Of a stretch of 64,000 bases of DNA, positions 9,502 through 22,169 are shown piece by piece. The translations under genes and the position numbers were made by a program. The notes beneath the pieces are model-generated. The model was not told where the DNA came from and did not search any database. It saw nothing but the letters and a program-made list of their open reading frames with translations. Numbering within the stretch: position 1 is the stretch's first letter; the number at the start of each line of letters is the position of its first letter. This DNA is from Renibacterium salmoninarum ATCC 33209. Its GTDB lineage: Bacteria > Actinomycetota > Actinomycetes > Actinomycetales > Micrococcaceae. The stretch covers positions 2,604,001 to 2,668,000 of the forward strand of contig NC_010168.1 of assembly GCF_000018885.1 (NCBI RefSeq), read 5' to 3'.

Positions 9502-9723
9502 ATGCCTGAAATCGAGCAAGTCACGATCCGCGATGAAACTATCCGACTCGGCCAGCTACTCAAACTCGCCAACCTTGCCGACGATAGGATTCAAGCGAAG
9601 GAATTCATCGAAAATGGTTTAGTCAAAGTGGACGGTCAGATCGAAAGCCGCCGCGGCGCACAGATCCGTCCGGGATCGGTTGTCACGGTCAACGGTCAGT
9701 CGGTTCAGATTTCTGCGCATTGA
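9502..9723 (+). CDS. Small S4-domain RNA-binding protein
   Basis: A 73-residue protein that is almost entirely one S4 domain. IRLGQLLKLANLADDRIQAK and FIENGLVKVDGQIESRRGAQ form the alpha-L RNA-binding motif, followed by IRPGSVVTVNGQ. It resembles YbcJ/YaaA-like small S4 proteins, thought to contact structured RNA or ribosomes. The ATG at 9502 is chosen because the frame upstream lacks domain similarity and would run into the promoter of the divergent transporter. Its last 35 bases overlap the tail of the convergent esterase gene. Confidence 0.82.
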   Translation: MPEIEQVTIRDETIRLGQLLKLANLADDRIQAKEFIENGLVKVDGQIESRRGAQIRPGSVVTVNGQSVQISAH

Positions 9724-10360
9724 GCACCTCAGCGCGCAAGAATTCGCCCACATGGCCAATTTCTGCCTGACAAATTCCGTGCCACATACCAGTATACAGC
9801 ACTTTGGTGAGCTTGGTGTGCTTGGCTAACCATTCGTTGCTCTGCTCAATCAGTGCTTGTGGCAACACTGGATCAGCTTGGTCTCGTCCCCAAAAAAATG
9901 GCAGTTTTTCTTTTTCGAGTTCGGCATCCTTGAAGTAGGGATCGGCCTCGGCGTCGATAATAAAACCTGATAAACCGACGACGGCGGCAAAGCGTTCCGG
10001 CCGGTGCCGAGCCAAAGTACTGGCCATTGCCATGCCTTGGGAGAAACCGAGCAAAGTCACTGAGCTGAAATCGGCCGCAATCGAATCAAGCCATTCATCA
10101 AGCTCAAGCGCGGCACTGGTCACGGCTTCGATGCTGATGATTAAGTCGCTCTGCAAAGGGAACCAAGCAAACCCAGAGCCAGCCGATTGACCTGCCCGGA
10201 CGGCGGCGATCATAAATTCAGCCGGGAGTTGTTCAGCCAATCCGAAAAGATCAGCTTCATTTGCACCATAGCCATGGAGCAGGACCAAGAGTGGGGTTCC
10301 GGCACGTTGCTCAGCCGGCTTTGACCAGAGAACTACGGGCGCGATGGGTGAAGAAGTCAT
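9689..10360 (-). CDS. Alpha/beta-hydrolase, carboxylesterase/phospholipase type
   Basis: A 223-residue serine hydrolase of the YpfH/carboxylesterase 2 family. LLVLLHGYGANEADL forms the oxyanion region near residue 25-40, GFSQGMA carries the nucleophile at about Ser107, the GRDQADPV segment the acid, and GMWHGI the histidine. Family members hydrolyse short acyl esters or lysophospholipids, and the natural substrate is not evident. The ATG at 10360 begins MTSSPIAPVV, just three bases after the stop of the upstream ATPase gene, suggesting one transcript with it and the DUF2087 gene. Confidence 0.82.
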   Translation of the reverse strand: MTSSPIAPVVLWSKPAEQRAGTPLLVLLHGYGANEADLFGLAEQLPAEFMIAAVRAGQSAGSGFAWFPLQSDLIISIEAVTSAALELDEWLDSIAADFSSVTLLGFSQGMAMASTLARHRPERFAAVVGLSGFIIDAEADPYFKDAELEKEKLPFFWGRDQADPVLPQALIEQSNEWLAKHTKLTKVLYTGMWHGICQAEIGHVGEFLRAEVLNAQKSEPTDR

Positions 10361-10362
10361 AT

Positions 10363-11545
10363 TCACATCCTGCCACGGACCGGCCAGGTCCACGGCAGGC
10401 CATCTAAAAGCCCTTGACCCTGGATCTTAGTTTCGCCAAGCTCCTTCACAAGTTCATGACGATGTACTTTTTTGCTGTGCTCCAAATGCGCGATCAATTT
10501 TTCTGAATGAGTCACCACAATTATTTGGTAGCTTTCAGCGGCCTCTACGATAAGTTCGGCAACTGCTGGCAATAAATCAATATGCAAGGACGTTTCCGGC
10601 TCATTCAGCACCATAAGTTCGGGAGGACGCACGGTGAGCAATGCAGCGCAAAGGAGCAGATAGCGAAGCGTGCCATCGGAAAGTTCGCCCGCGTTGAGCG
10701 CCCGAAGCATGCCAGGTTGGCTAAAGGTCGTGAGGAACATGCCGGCTTCAACGTGTACCGCTACCGAGCGGCCGGGAAATGCACGGTCGATCGCCTGGGC
10801 AAGCCTGCCATCGCCGCCGCTCTCGATGATGGTTTGCAGTGCGGCGGCAAGGTCGTTACCGGTATCGCTCAAGACCTCTGTGCGCGTACCAACTTGAGGT
10901 TGGCGTGCCGGAGCCTGATCATCGGTACGAAAGTGGTCATAAAAACGCCAGGCTCGCATCATTCGCCGTACTCGATGCAACTCAGGAGCTCGTTGCGGAT
11001 CAGCCACTTCACTCAAGATCGATTGGTGATTCTGCAGGGACCTGCTCAGTTCGTGAACTGTGCCATCTTCGGCCCGGCTGCTGGCAAAGGACCCTTTTCG
11101 ATCCGCAAGTACTGCCGCAGGACGAGCAACTGGGCCGGCAAAGATCTGCTCACGTTTGATCTGCGGATCTCGGCCAAAAGCCGTAGGGTGCTTCTCATCG
11201 TCGTCCGGCAGCGGTAATCCCAGATCTGAAATATAACCAAAGTCGGAGCTAGCGAATCCCAGTCGCAGACTGATCGACTCGCGTCGCAGAGTACCTTGAA
11301 CGGCCGCCTCGCCGCGGCGCATTGCTGAGCTGATCTGGTCCAGCCCACAGGACAGATTCGAGACCGCCTTGACGGGCCAAGGACCCAATGGCTGCACCAC
11401 TGCCACACTCCGCAAGTAGCCTGAGCGCCCGGTACAGATTCGACTTTCCAGAACCATTGGCGCCGGTAATGACATCGAGGCCGTGTAGATCTAGAACCAG
11501 CTCCCGGATCGAGCGGAAATTGTGCACGGCCAAGGCGGTAATCAT
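10363..11545 (-). pseudogene. AAA ATPase (RecF/COG4637-like), frameshifted
   Basis: One original gene now reads in two frames. The first 70 residues (MITALAVHNFRSIREL, Walker A TGANGSGKSNLYRAL) end out of frame. The rest continues in another frame from DQISSAMRRGEAAVQ through GELSDGTLRYLLLCAALLTV (signature-like), PELMVLNEPETSLH (Walker B) and IIVVTHSEKLIAHLE. The shift lies near 11335-11345, where WAGP changes frame. Intact homologues are predicted SMC/RecF-type ATPases of about 390 residues. The start ATG overlaps the stop of the DUF2087 gene by four bases, so the pair was translationally coupled. Function is unknown even for intact members. Confidence 0.82.
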
Positions 11546-12030
11546 GGTGTTGCACTCAGTTCCGAATCAGTTAACCAATAGCTGGACCCATCGGGAATCC
11601 GGGCCAAAAGACCGCCATCGACCAAGGCTCGACGAAGGCCAGAGACATCGTCGCTGACTACCCGAAGCAGGCTATTGACCTCTCGCTCAGGGTAGTGTTT
11701 TCCAGGTTCAAAAAGTCGCCTGCAAATCAGGCTCAACACTTCGCGGCGGTCCCGAAGGTTTGTTGGCATCATTCCCAACTTTTCAAGACGAAGGTATCGC
11801 GTTGGTCCCTGCGGCTTTGCTTGTTGATCCAATTGCAAGGACTGCGCGAAGAACTCAGGGTTTACGGCTAGTTGGCCGTTTTTCACGCTGAGTAGGCCGG
11901 TGCTTTCCAAGCGCCGCAATACCTCAGGATCAACTGACTTCGGATCCGTACCAAGCACTAATTGCGCATAGCCCTCGCGAAACTCCGAATGCTGCAAGGC
12001 GGCAAATGCTGCTTGCCATAGGGAACCCAT
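11542..12030 (-). CDS. DUF2087-domain protein
   Basis: A 162-residue protein whose C-terminal 70 residues match DUF2087: a RREVLSLICRRLFEPGKHYP segment followed by EREVNSLL and LRRALVDGGLLARIPDGSSYWL. The N-terminal part (EVLRRLESTGLLSVKNGQLAV) resembles a winged-helix fold, so a transcription or nucleic-acid role is plausible but unproven. It is the first gene of an apparent operon with the broken ATPase (ATGA overlap) and the esterase. No SD stands out before the ATG at 12030. Confidence 0.7.
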   Translation of the reverse strand: MGSLWQAAFAALQHSEFREGYAQLVLGTDPKSVDPEVLRRLESTGLLSVKNGQLAVNPEFFAQSLQLDQQAKPQGPTRYLRLEKLGMMPTNLRDRREVLSLICRRLFEPGKHYPEREVNSLLRVVSDDVSGLRRALVDGGLLARIPDGSSYWLTDSELSATP

Positions 12031-12094
12031 TGCCCCTCCCTCGGGACTCTCGTGTTAGTTACGTTCGAGGACCTGGCCAGCTTCGACGTCTTCA

Positions 12095-15266
<3,172 letters not shown>

Positions 15267-15290
15267 TTAGAACAGGTAGTGATCTCCGGA

Positions 15291-15379
15291 TTAGTTCGCG
15301 GAGGTCTGCTCCTGCTGTTCCTTCTGCTTGGTGACAACCTGAGCGACCGGCTCCAGATCGGTGACGATCTTGCTCAGGG
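15291..15379 (-). pseudogene. 3' remnant of an unidentified gene cut by the IS element
   Basis: Twenty-nine codons remain between the left IS end and a TAA at 15291. They read LSKIVTDLEPVAQVV followed by a charged tail, TKQKEQQEQTSAN. A good terminator follows, so this is the real end of a gene. It does not look like the missing end of the Ig-like repeat gene on the other side of the IS, whose family has beta-strand repeats rather than this polar helical tail. The parent family is not recognised. Confidence 0.55.
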
Positions 15380-15429
15380 TGAATCGCCCCGGTGTGTCCG
15401 GAGACTTTCTTGTTTGAGAGGATCAGGAC

Positions 15430-15780
15430 ATGGCAGGGAAAACTACGACACGGTATCCGCAGGAGTTGAAGGATCGTGCGGAGATGGAGGGTGCGTCTTC
15501 GGAGTGGGCGGCGATGCAAAAAGTTGCCCAGCTTTTGGGTGTGGGTGTGCCGGAAACGGTGCGTAAATGGGTCCGGCAAGCCGAGATCGATGTTGGTACT
15601 AGAACTGGAACAACGAGCACGGAATCGGCCGAGCTGAAACGGTTACGGCGTGAGAACGCTGAGCTGAAACGGGCGAACGCGATCCTTCGGAGTGCTTCAG
15701 CTTTTTTCGCGGTCGAACTCGACCGCCACAACACTGATCGTGAAATACATCAAGGACCATGCCGGTCACCGCGAGAATAA
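15430..15780 (+). CDS. IS3-family transposase OrfA
   Basis: A 116-residue helix-turn-helix protein that binds the IS ends. Residues about 5-55 form the HTH (YPQELKDRAEMEGAS, VAQLLGVGVPETVRKWVRQA). A leucine-zipper-like stretch follows (AELKRLRRENAELKRANAIL) for OrfA/OrfB multimerisation. A T-rich GCTTTTTTCG near 15700-15710 is a candidate slippage site. The reading frame runs some codons past the point where homologues end (after AVELDRH), suggesting a small indel or simply a longer OrfA in this copy. Confidence 0.85.
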   Translation: MAGKTTTRYPQELKDRAEMEGASSEWAAMQKVAQLLGVGVPETVRKWVRQAEIDVGTRTGTTSTESAELKRLRRENAELKRANAILRSASAFFAVELDRHNTDREIHQGPCRSPRE

Positions 15781-16680
15781 TGGATTGCGGTGGGGTGTCG
15801 AGTCGATCTGCCAGGTGCTTACTGGGACGGGGTGAAGACCACCCCGTCCACGTACTACGAATGGGTGGATAAAACACGATCTCACCGAGAACAACGTGAT
15901 GAGGTGCTCAAGCCCGTGATCCAGAAGGTGTATGCCGCTAATTACGGGGTGCACGGCACCAGGAAAGTCTGGTTGGCGATGAACCGTGAAGGTGTGCCGG
16001 TGGCCAGGTGCACGGTAGAACGGCTCATGGGGTTACTTGGCATACAGGGTGCGGTCCGTGGCAAGGTCAAACGCACCACGATCAAAGACTCGAAGGCAGC
16101 CCGAGCGAAGGACTTGGTCCGCCGTGATTTCACACCAACGGCACCGGATCGGCTATGGGTAGATGATTTCACCTATGTTTCGACCTGGTCCGGGTGGGTC
16201 TATGTTGCCTTCGTGATCGATGCCTACTCTCGGAGGATCCTGGGCTGGTCAGCGAGTGCTTCTATGAACACCGTGCTAGTGCTCAACGCAGTTAATCAGG
16301 CAATCTGGAGTCGTGAACGGGCCGGGGCTGAGATTTCCGGGGTGATTCATCATCACGATGCCGGGGCTCAATACGCCTCCTTGGCCTTCACCGAACGCCT
16401 GGCCCAGGCCGGTATCCGCCCCTCGATCGGTTCTGTGGGTGATAGTTACGACAACGCCTTGGCGGAAACCATCAACGGGCTTTATAAGACCGAGCTGATC
16501 AAACCCGGCAAGCCCTGGCGGACTCTAGAAGAAGTCGAAATCGGCACCGCTGAATGGGCCGATTGGTACAACCACCGAAGGCTCTACCAGTACTGCGGAG
16601 ACATCCCACCAGTAGAGCTAGAAAACCACTACTACAATCACTACCAGAGCACGGCAGCCGCCGACAGGCTCATCGTCTGA
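15734..16680 (+). pseudogene. IS3-family transposase OrfB, apparently frameshifted
   Basis: The DDE integrase subunit. The N-terminal HTH_21-like part reads LIVKYIKDHAGHREN and GLRWGVESICQVLT in the frame of 15734 and stops at 15833. The rest (VKTTPSTYYEWVDK through the catalytic core) continues in another frame. The core keeps the first Asp in WVDDFTYV, the second in HHHDAGAQY and the Glu in DNALAETINGLYKTELI, so the lesion is a small indel near 15821-15833 rather than loss of the active site. It might be compensated by programmed frameshifting in the fused OrfAB, but two shifts would be needed. Confidence 0.7.
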
Positions 16681-19319
16681 GAAACCCTCCGGACACACCG
16701 GAGCGATTCAGTTTGTGAGCGCCCGGCTAAAGCATCAGGTACTGAGTCGTCGTTGGCCACGGCCCACGGCTTATTCGTCGAGGTTACCACCAACGTGATG
16801 CTGGCTTTCACCTCATGGTTGTGACCATCGGAAACCTTCAACGGCAAGATTCCGGTAGCACCGGGTTGCACATCGCCCTTGACCGTGACCTTGAGTTTCT
16901 TACCGTCCAAGGACGCTTCGAAATCTTTCGGTTGGTCGCCGTCGAACGAGAATTTGAGCTTGTCGTTGTCATCCGAGTCAGGGTCTTGGGCAAGCGTGCC
17001 CAAATCGAGTTCGTTCTGCTCTCCCTTGGCCACATTCAATGACGTTCCGGAAAATACCGGTGGCCGATTGTTATTCAGATCCGGTTTCACATTGACCCAG
17101 ACGGTAAGCGTCGATTTCAGACCCTCCGGATCGTTTGGTCCGTTGCCGTCCGTTACCTCAAAGGTGATTGATCCCTTGCCATAAAAATCGGAATTGGCTT
17201 GATAAACGATCTTGGTGCCACCCTCGGCCACCGCGTCCTGGCTGCTTGCCCCGATCAGCGTGACTCGGTCGATCTGGGTAACTCGCGGTGATTTTCCGTC
17301 GCGAACTTTCACATGCTCATTGAGGTCCAGCGTTACGCTTTGGCCGGCCACGACGTCGAGCTCTCCGGGCTTGAGTACCGGGTACTGCTTGCCTAGCCCC
17401 GGCACCCAGATGATGGCTTTTGCCGTGAGGTTATCCACGTCAGTGATGGTGTACGGAATCAACTGCGACTCTTGCGTCAGGCTAACTCTGATGTTGCCAT
17501 TGGCAGCTATTGACGCCGTGCTGTTCGTCGGGTCGAGGCTGAGTTTCACGTCGTCGGTGGTGCCGTCCGGGTCTTCGTCGTTTTTGAGCACCGGTACATC
17601 AACTGCGGTTTTGCCTAAGGTTTCTTGTTCGGTGAAGTGATCGTCGCTTGCAATCGGTGCCTTGAGCGGAGAATCCGGTGTGACCTTCATCTTGATATGC
17701 GCGTTGGACGTGCCACCCTTACCATCGGAAATCGTGTAGTTCATGGTGTAGTCGCCCGGGTCCTTCGGCGAGGTGACAATGACGCGACCTTGTTCGGACA
17801 GATGTGGCTTCATCTCTGCCGGGCCCTCGAACTTATCGGGCACAACGCCTAACGGATCGCCGTCGGGATCGGAATCGTTGAGTAACACGTCTAAAGCAAC
17901 GTTGCGGCCCGGCCGCATCGAAATCACATCATCGTTGGCCACCGGTGGATGGTTTTGCACTTGAATCGGCGCAACACCAACACGGACAGTCCCAGTTGAT
18001 TCGGCGCCCAAGCGATCGCGCACTTTATAGGTAAGGGTATCCGTGCCCGCGGAGCTCGACGCCGCGGTGTACCGGATGGAATTGCTGGCGACAATTGCGG
18101 TACCCAGGCCGGGCGCCTTATCGATGCCAACAAGTTCCACCGAGTCGCCGTCCGGATCAATGCCATCCAACGGGACGTCAATATTGGTCGAGGTACCCGC
18201 GATGACACGGCCTGTGAGCGGCTTCGGCACTGGTGCTTGGTTGTGCCCGGGATCGGCCGGCAAGACTTGGATGTTCACTGCGGCAGAACCGAATTGCGGC
18301 GAACCCGAATCGATGCTGTTTGCCACCCGGTAAATCGCAGTAAAAGTTCCTGGTTGGTCCCCAGCTATAAATCGCAACCGATCTTGATCCACAAACATCG
18401 TGCCGCTGCTGGGCGCGGTAACTATTTGCAACATCTTCAGCGGTTGACCATTAGGATCTGAGTCGTGGGCAAGCACCGGGATGTTCACAATGTCACCGAC
18501 CCGGACCACAGCTTCATCCGGCAGCACTGTTGGCGGCGCTAACTTTGATGGCCGAGGAATCGGCGTAACAGCAATCTAGCCAACACTGGTGCCATAGGCG
18601 TTCGCGACCGTGTAATTGATCTCTACCGGTGAGATGATGCCGGGCTGGTCAACAATCTTGACTACGTTGTGCTCTAAAACTGTTGCTGTTACTGCGGCAC
18701 CATTCGGCACGCTCACCGATTTGACCACTAGTACGCCGCCGCTTGGATCGGTGTCCTTGCCTAAAACATCCACGAGGGTACTGCCACCAGCGGGCAGTTG
18801 CGCAACATCCTTTACCGCGATGGGCGGGCTTTGTTCTTGAGACTGAGCTACTTCAATACGGATCAAACCAGTAGAACTCTGCGGTCCATTGCTCACTTGG
18901 TAGGTCAAGTACACCGCACCTGCCGAATTGCTCTTGAACGTGAAGAAACTACTGTCCTGAATGTCGGACATTTCGGCAGTATTAGTCCGCTCGACTTGCG
19001 CTAAACGCAGCTCTTGCCCAGAGGGGTCGACGTCGTTCTTCAAAGGTGCGATTGAGATCTCTTGGCCCACGACGGCGCGAAAATAATCGGCGTTGGCGAT
19101 TGGTGGCACCGATCCGACTGGCTTAATGACAATTTTGATCTGCTTGGAGGTAACTGCCCGGCCGTCTGAAACCTGAACGGTTAGAGTTTTTTGTCCGGGA
19201 GCCTCGCTGTTGTCTGCATAGACCAGCTGACCATCCGGTGTGGTCTTGATCTGGGCGCTATTGTCATCCGAGACCGCGCTGGAAAGGTAGATGTCGTCGC
19301 CGTCGGGATCACGCCAATC

Positions 19320-20300
19320 AGTCAAAATATTCTGCGAAATCGACTTACCCTGCTCAACCACCAACGTAGTTTCACGCAACTGTTTCGGCGGATTATTCTC
19401 CGAATCAGGCACCACCCTAATCGCTACCGGAGCAGACGCCGAACCATTACGACCATCATCAGCCGTATACGCAAACTGCGCACTACCAATCGTCGTCCCC
19501 GCCGGCACACTCAACTGCAAACCCGTACCACCATAAACCGTCTGCAACTGACCAATAGCCGGCTGCTCCGACGGCGGCACCACCGTCAAAACATCACCAT
19601 CCGGATCAGAATCATTAAACAAAACCGGCGACAACGTCGTCCTACCAGCCCGCACCCCAAACTCATCCGCCACCGCATTCGGCGGACGATTAGGCTTCGT
19701 CCGATCCGGCAACGTATTCACAAAAATCGGATCAGCAGACTCCTTCTGCGCATCCGGACTATTCTTCGTCTGAGTTTCCAAATCCTGCCAGTTATCAACA
19801 ATGATCATGTTCTTATTCACCAACCGCACCGTGCCCGCACTCACATCATTGAGCACCACAATGTCCCGGTTTTGCCGGAAAGCAAACAACGCCCCCGCAG
19901 CAGCCTTCGGCACATCAACAAGCCGGTTATCCCCACCATCGCAATACCGCACATACTTACTCGCACCAGACCACGCCATATGCACACAACCCGACTGCTG
20001 CACCGGAGCCGGCGGCGTACCAGAACCCTTCAAATCAAAACTACGCGACGCCGAACCATCCAACGGCTGCTCAACCAACCCCTTAGACGTAACCAATCGC
20101 CACAAAAGAACTACCCGCGCTGTACTGCTGCAACTGGGCACCACGAGCCTGATCAACATCAACAATCTTGTTACCGGGCAAATAAAGCTTCGATGCACTC
20201 GGATCAAAAATAACAACCTGATCACCCACCACAGTGATCTGCAACTTCGCCTCCGTACCAAGCCCCTCAATCTTCGACTCTTTCTTACCCGTCACCGTGC
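19320..20300 (-). other. Codon-usage island: third positions nearly all G or T
   Basis: Inside the Ig-like gene the coding strand uses almost only G- or T-ending codons. In the stretch complementary to about 19441-19610 I read 57 consecutive codons with none ending in A or C. On the plus strand 19441-19740 contains A 87, C 112, G 55, T 46, whereas 20401-20460 outside the island is balanced (A 9, C 18, G 16, T 17). Edges appear fairly abrupt near 19310-19330 and 20290-20310. Confidence 0.8.
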
Positions 20301-20564
20301 CCGCTGCATCGAGTGAAATGCTGGTTAAGATGCCGGTTTGACCATCGGCAACGTAGATAGTGTCATCCAGCCCAACCGAAGCTACTGGATTTGCCAGGTT
20401 TTCCAGCAACGGTTTGCTGCTTTTGTCATCGAATGAGCCGGCGTTTCCCGCGGTAACCGCCCAGACACTCTTCTTCGCTTTATCCACCAAAGCCAAAACT
20501 CCGGAGCCGAGCGATATTTGCTTATTGCCGCCAAGTTTGGTGTCCGGCAACAGCGACATTTGCG

Positions 20565-20775
20565 GAACATCAACGCCAGCAAGCAACGAACCAGAATCAT
20601 TATCCATAAAAACATTGCTCGCCTGCTGCAAAACATCAAAACCAGCCGACGTCGCCGTAAAACCACCATCAAGAGTCTTCGACTGATAATTCAAATGACC
20701 AACCAGATTCTTACTCCGATTAGTCACCCAAATACCACCATCATTAAGATTCACATCGGCAGTAGTGAACCCCGG
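20565..20775 (-). other. Second G/T-ending codon island
   Basis: A shorter block with the same bias, near the N-terminus of the same gene. Codons for VNLNDGGIWVTNRSKNL through NVFMDNDSGSLL end in G or T with a single AGC exception seen. It is separated from the larger island by about 260 bases of ordinary codon use. Confidence 0.75.
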
Positions 20776-21035
20776 ATAGATCACCGCGCTAGTCACCAGG
20801 ACTGTACCAGCAATCACCATGCCACCTGCGGCGAAAAACCGCGATCGGTTCCTCAGTTTTTTCGCAAAATTAACCAAAGCCATTTACAGCCAAACCTTCA
20901 TGAAGCAATCGACACCCGAGTCCCCCAGCAAACATGAATTTGCCAATACTCTGGAATAACCAGCTTATCCAGTTTGCACTGCATGATCGATTAATACAAC
21001 GGGGACTTCTCCCCATCCAGACCAGGTTTGAACCC

Positions 21036-22169
21036 TTAGTCCAAGACCAGCCCGCTGCCGCGACCTCGACTCAATAAGATCGGTTCAACGTCGCCAAAAC
21101 CACGCACGTTCTGGCTCGGAAGCGGGGTGAAGATAAACCGTTCGTCTTTTTTCAAAGCCGCCATTGTCACACCGTCAACCAGAACCGTCCCCGGCTCGGC
21201 CAAGGCGGTAAGCCGGGCAGCGAGATTAACGGTCGGACCATAAATATCGCCCAGACGGGACAGAATTCTGCCCCACACCATGGAAACTCGGGCCTGCGGC
21301 AGCACTTCGTCTTCGGTGAATGCCTGCGCGAGCGCCAGCGAAATTTCGGCACCAGCAACCGGTGTCTCAGCGGTGTAGAGGACTTCATCGCCGATCGTCT
21401 TGATCAGCCTGCCGCCGCCAACCGAAATGATCTCAGCGCACTTGTTTTCAAAACGCTGCACCAACTGCGCCAAGGTTTTCTCATTCATCCGGCGCGACAG
21501 CGAGGTGTAACTAACTAAGTCAGCAAACCCTACCGCGCGGGCCAACGGCAACGGTGCGTCGTCCTCGTCGCCGTCGCGCCCTGCTTCGCTAGCTTCCAAA
21601 CCAGATTGCGCACGCACCGCCATTCGCTGCACACCGGCTGCGAATTGCCTACGCCAGGCATACGTCAGCATTTCTTGGAGCGGCTCAACCAACTCCGGTA
21701 ACGCCGTCACCAATTCCTGCCGTGCCTGCGCATCAGTCAAGCCGCGTTGGGCGACCATATCCTCAATCATCGCTTCGACTTGCCACACCACAATCCGGTC
21801 AGTCATCTGGCCCACTGATCGGCTCAGCGATATTGCCGCATCTTCAGTCAGCTTGCCAGCCCGAACCAGGTCAATAATGTTGCTGAGCGCGCGCTCATCG
21901 CTTGGCGTGAAGGCCTTGTCATCGTCGCCAAGATTAGGGAAGCCCAATGCGCGCCAAATTTTCCGCGCGGAAAGCAACGAAACTCCCGCAGCAGCTGCCA
22001 CTTCACGACGTCGCAGACTCCGCTCGCCGCCAAGTAACTGCGCCTCCAAAGCGCGCACATCTCGACGCAGTGCACTAGGAAGCGAGATGTCAGCAGGAGT
22101 TTGTTCAGCCAAGCTGGGCGGCGCAAGTTCTTCGACGAACTCTTCATCACCAATTGCTGTCTCGTCCAC
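21036..22169 (-). CDS. Class III adenylate cyclase with N-terminal regulatory domain
   Basis: A 377-residue soluble cyclase resembling mycobacterial Rv1264. Residues about 40-170 form the helical autoinhibitory region (REVAAAAGVSLLSARKIWRA, ALGFP). Residues about 205-375 form the catalytic domain, with metal Asp residues in VGFADLVSYTS and KTIGDEVLY (whose Lys selects adenine), and GDIYGPTVNLAARL supplying the substrate Asp and the transition-state Asn and Arg. All canonical residues appear present, so it should make cAMP. GTG at 22169 has a strong GGAGAGGGGG ribosome site three bases upstream. The gene overlaps the upstream PH-protein gene by 23 bases. Confidence 0.88.
   Translation of the reverse strand: MDETAIGDEEFVEELAPPSLAEQTPADISLPSALRRDVRALEAQLLGGERSLRRREVAAAAGVSLLSARKIWRALGFPNLGDDDKAFTPSDERALSNIIDLVRAGKLTEDAAISLSRSVGQMTDRIVVWQVEAMIEDMVAQRGLTDAQARQELVTALPELVEPLQEMLTYAWRRQFAAGVQRMAVRAQSGLEASEAGRDGDEDDAPLPLARAVGFADLVSYTSLSRRMNEKTLAQLVQRFENKCAEIISVGGGRLIKTIGDEVLYTAETPVAGAEISLALAQAFTEDEVLPQARVSMVWGRILSRLGDIYGPTVNLAARLTALAEPGTVLVDGVTMAALKKDERFIFTPLPSQNVRGFGDVEPILLSRGRGSGLVLD

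Larger units (their letters stand above)
15380..16710 (+). mobile_element. IS3-family insertion sequence, IS994-like
   Basis: A 1331-base element bounded by imperfect inverted repeats, left end TGAATCGCCCCGGTGTGTCC and right end (reverse) TGAATCGCTCCGGTGTGTCC. About 23 of the first 24 positions match, and the ends have the TG...CA form usual for IS3. It carries orfA and an orfB with the DDE domain. Flanking bases are GGG on the left and GTT on the right, so no 3-bp target duplication is visible. The IS994 identity is inferred from the suspected host. Confidence 0.92.
16711..20883 (-). pseudogene. Giant Ig-like/cadherin-like repeat surface protein, broken three ways
   Basis: The protein began MALVNFAKKLRNRSRF, followed by one hydrophobic anchor (residues about 17-40) and a domain of short beta repeats ending near residue 380. 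At least nine Ig-like repeats of roughly 95 residues follow, each with an acidic NDSDPDGD-type motif (such as NDSDPDGDVL, DPDGDDIYL, DSDPNGQPLK). It would be an extracytoplasmic adhesin or scaffold. Lesions are a frameshift near 20085-20100 (SSFVAI into LVTSKGLVEQ), an in-frame TAG at 18576-18578 (probably from CAG) and replacement of the 3' end by the IS at 16710. In related actinobacteria such genes are longer and precede MoxR/DUF58 genes, which are absent here. Confidence 0.85.

Noticed and set aside
15700..15835. Programmed frameshifting as the sole explanation for the split transposase
   Set aside because: One slip at the T-rich site could join OrfA to OrfB, but a second frame change near 15830 would still be needed.
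19191..20213. A 340-codon open frame on the plus strand opposite the Ig-like gene
   Set aside because: Its Arg/Thr/Ile-rich, repetitive product comes from the G/T-ending codon bias of the real gene on the minus strand; it has no ribosome site or domain.
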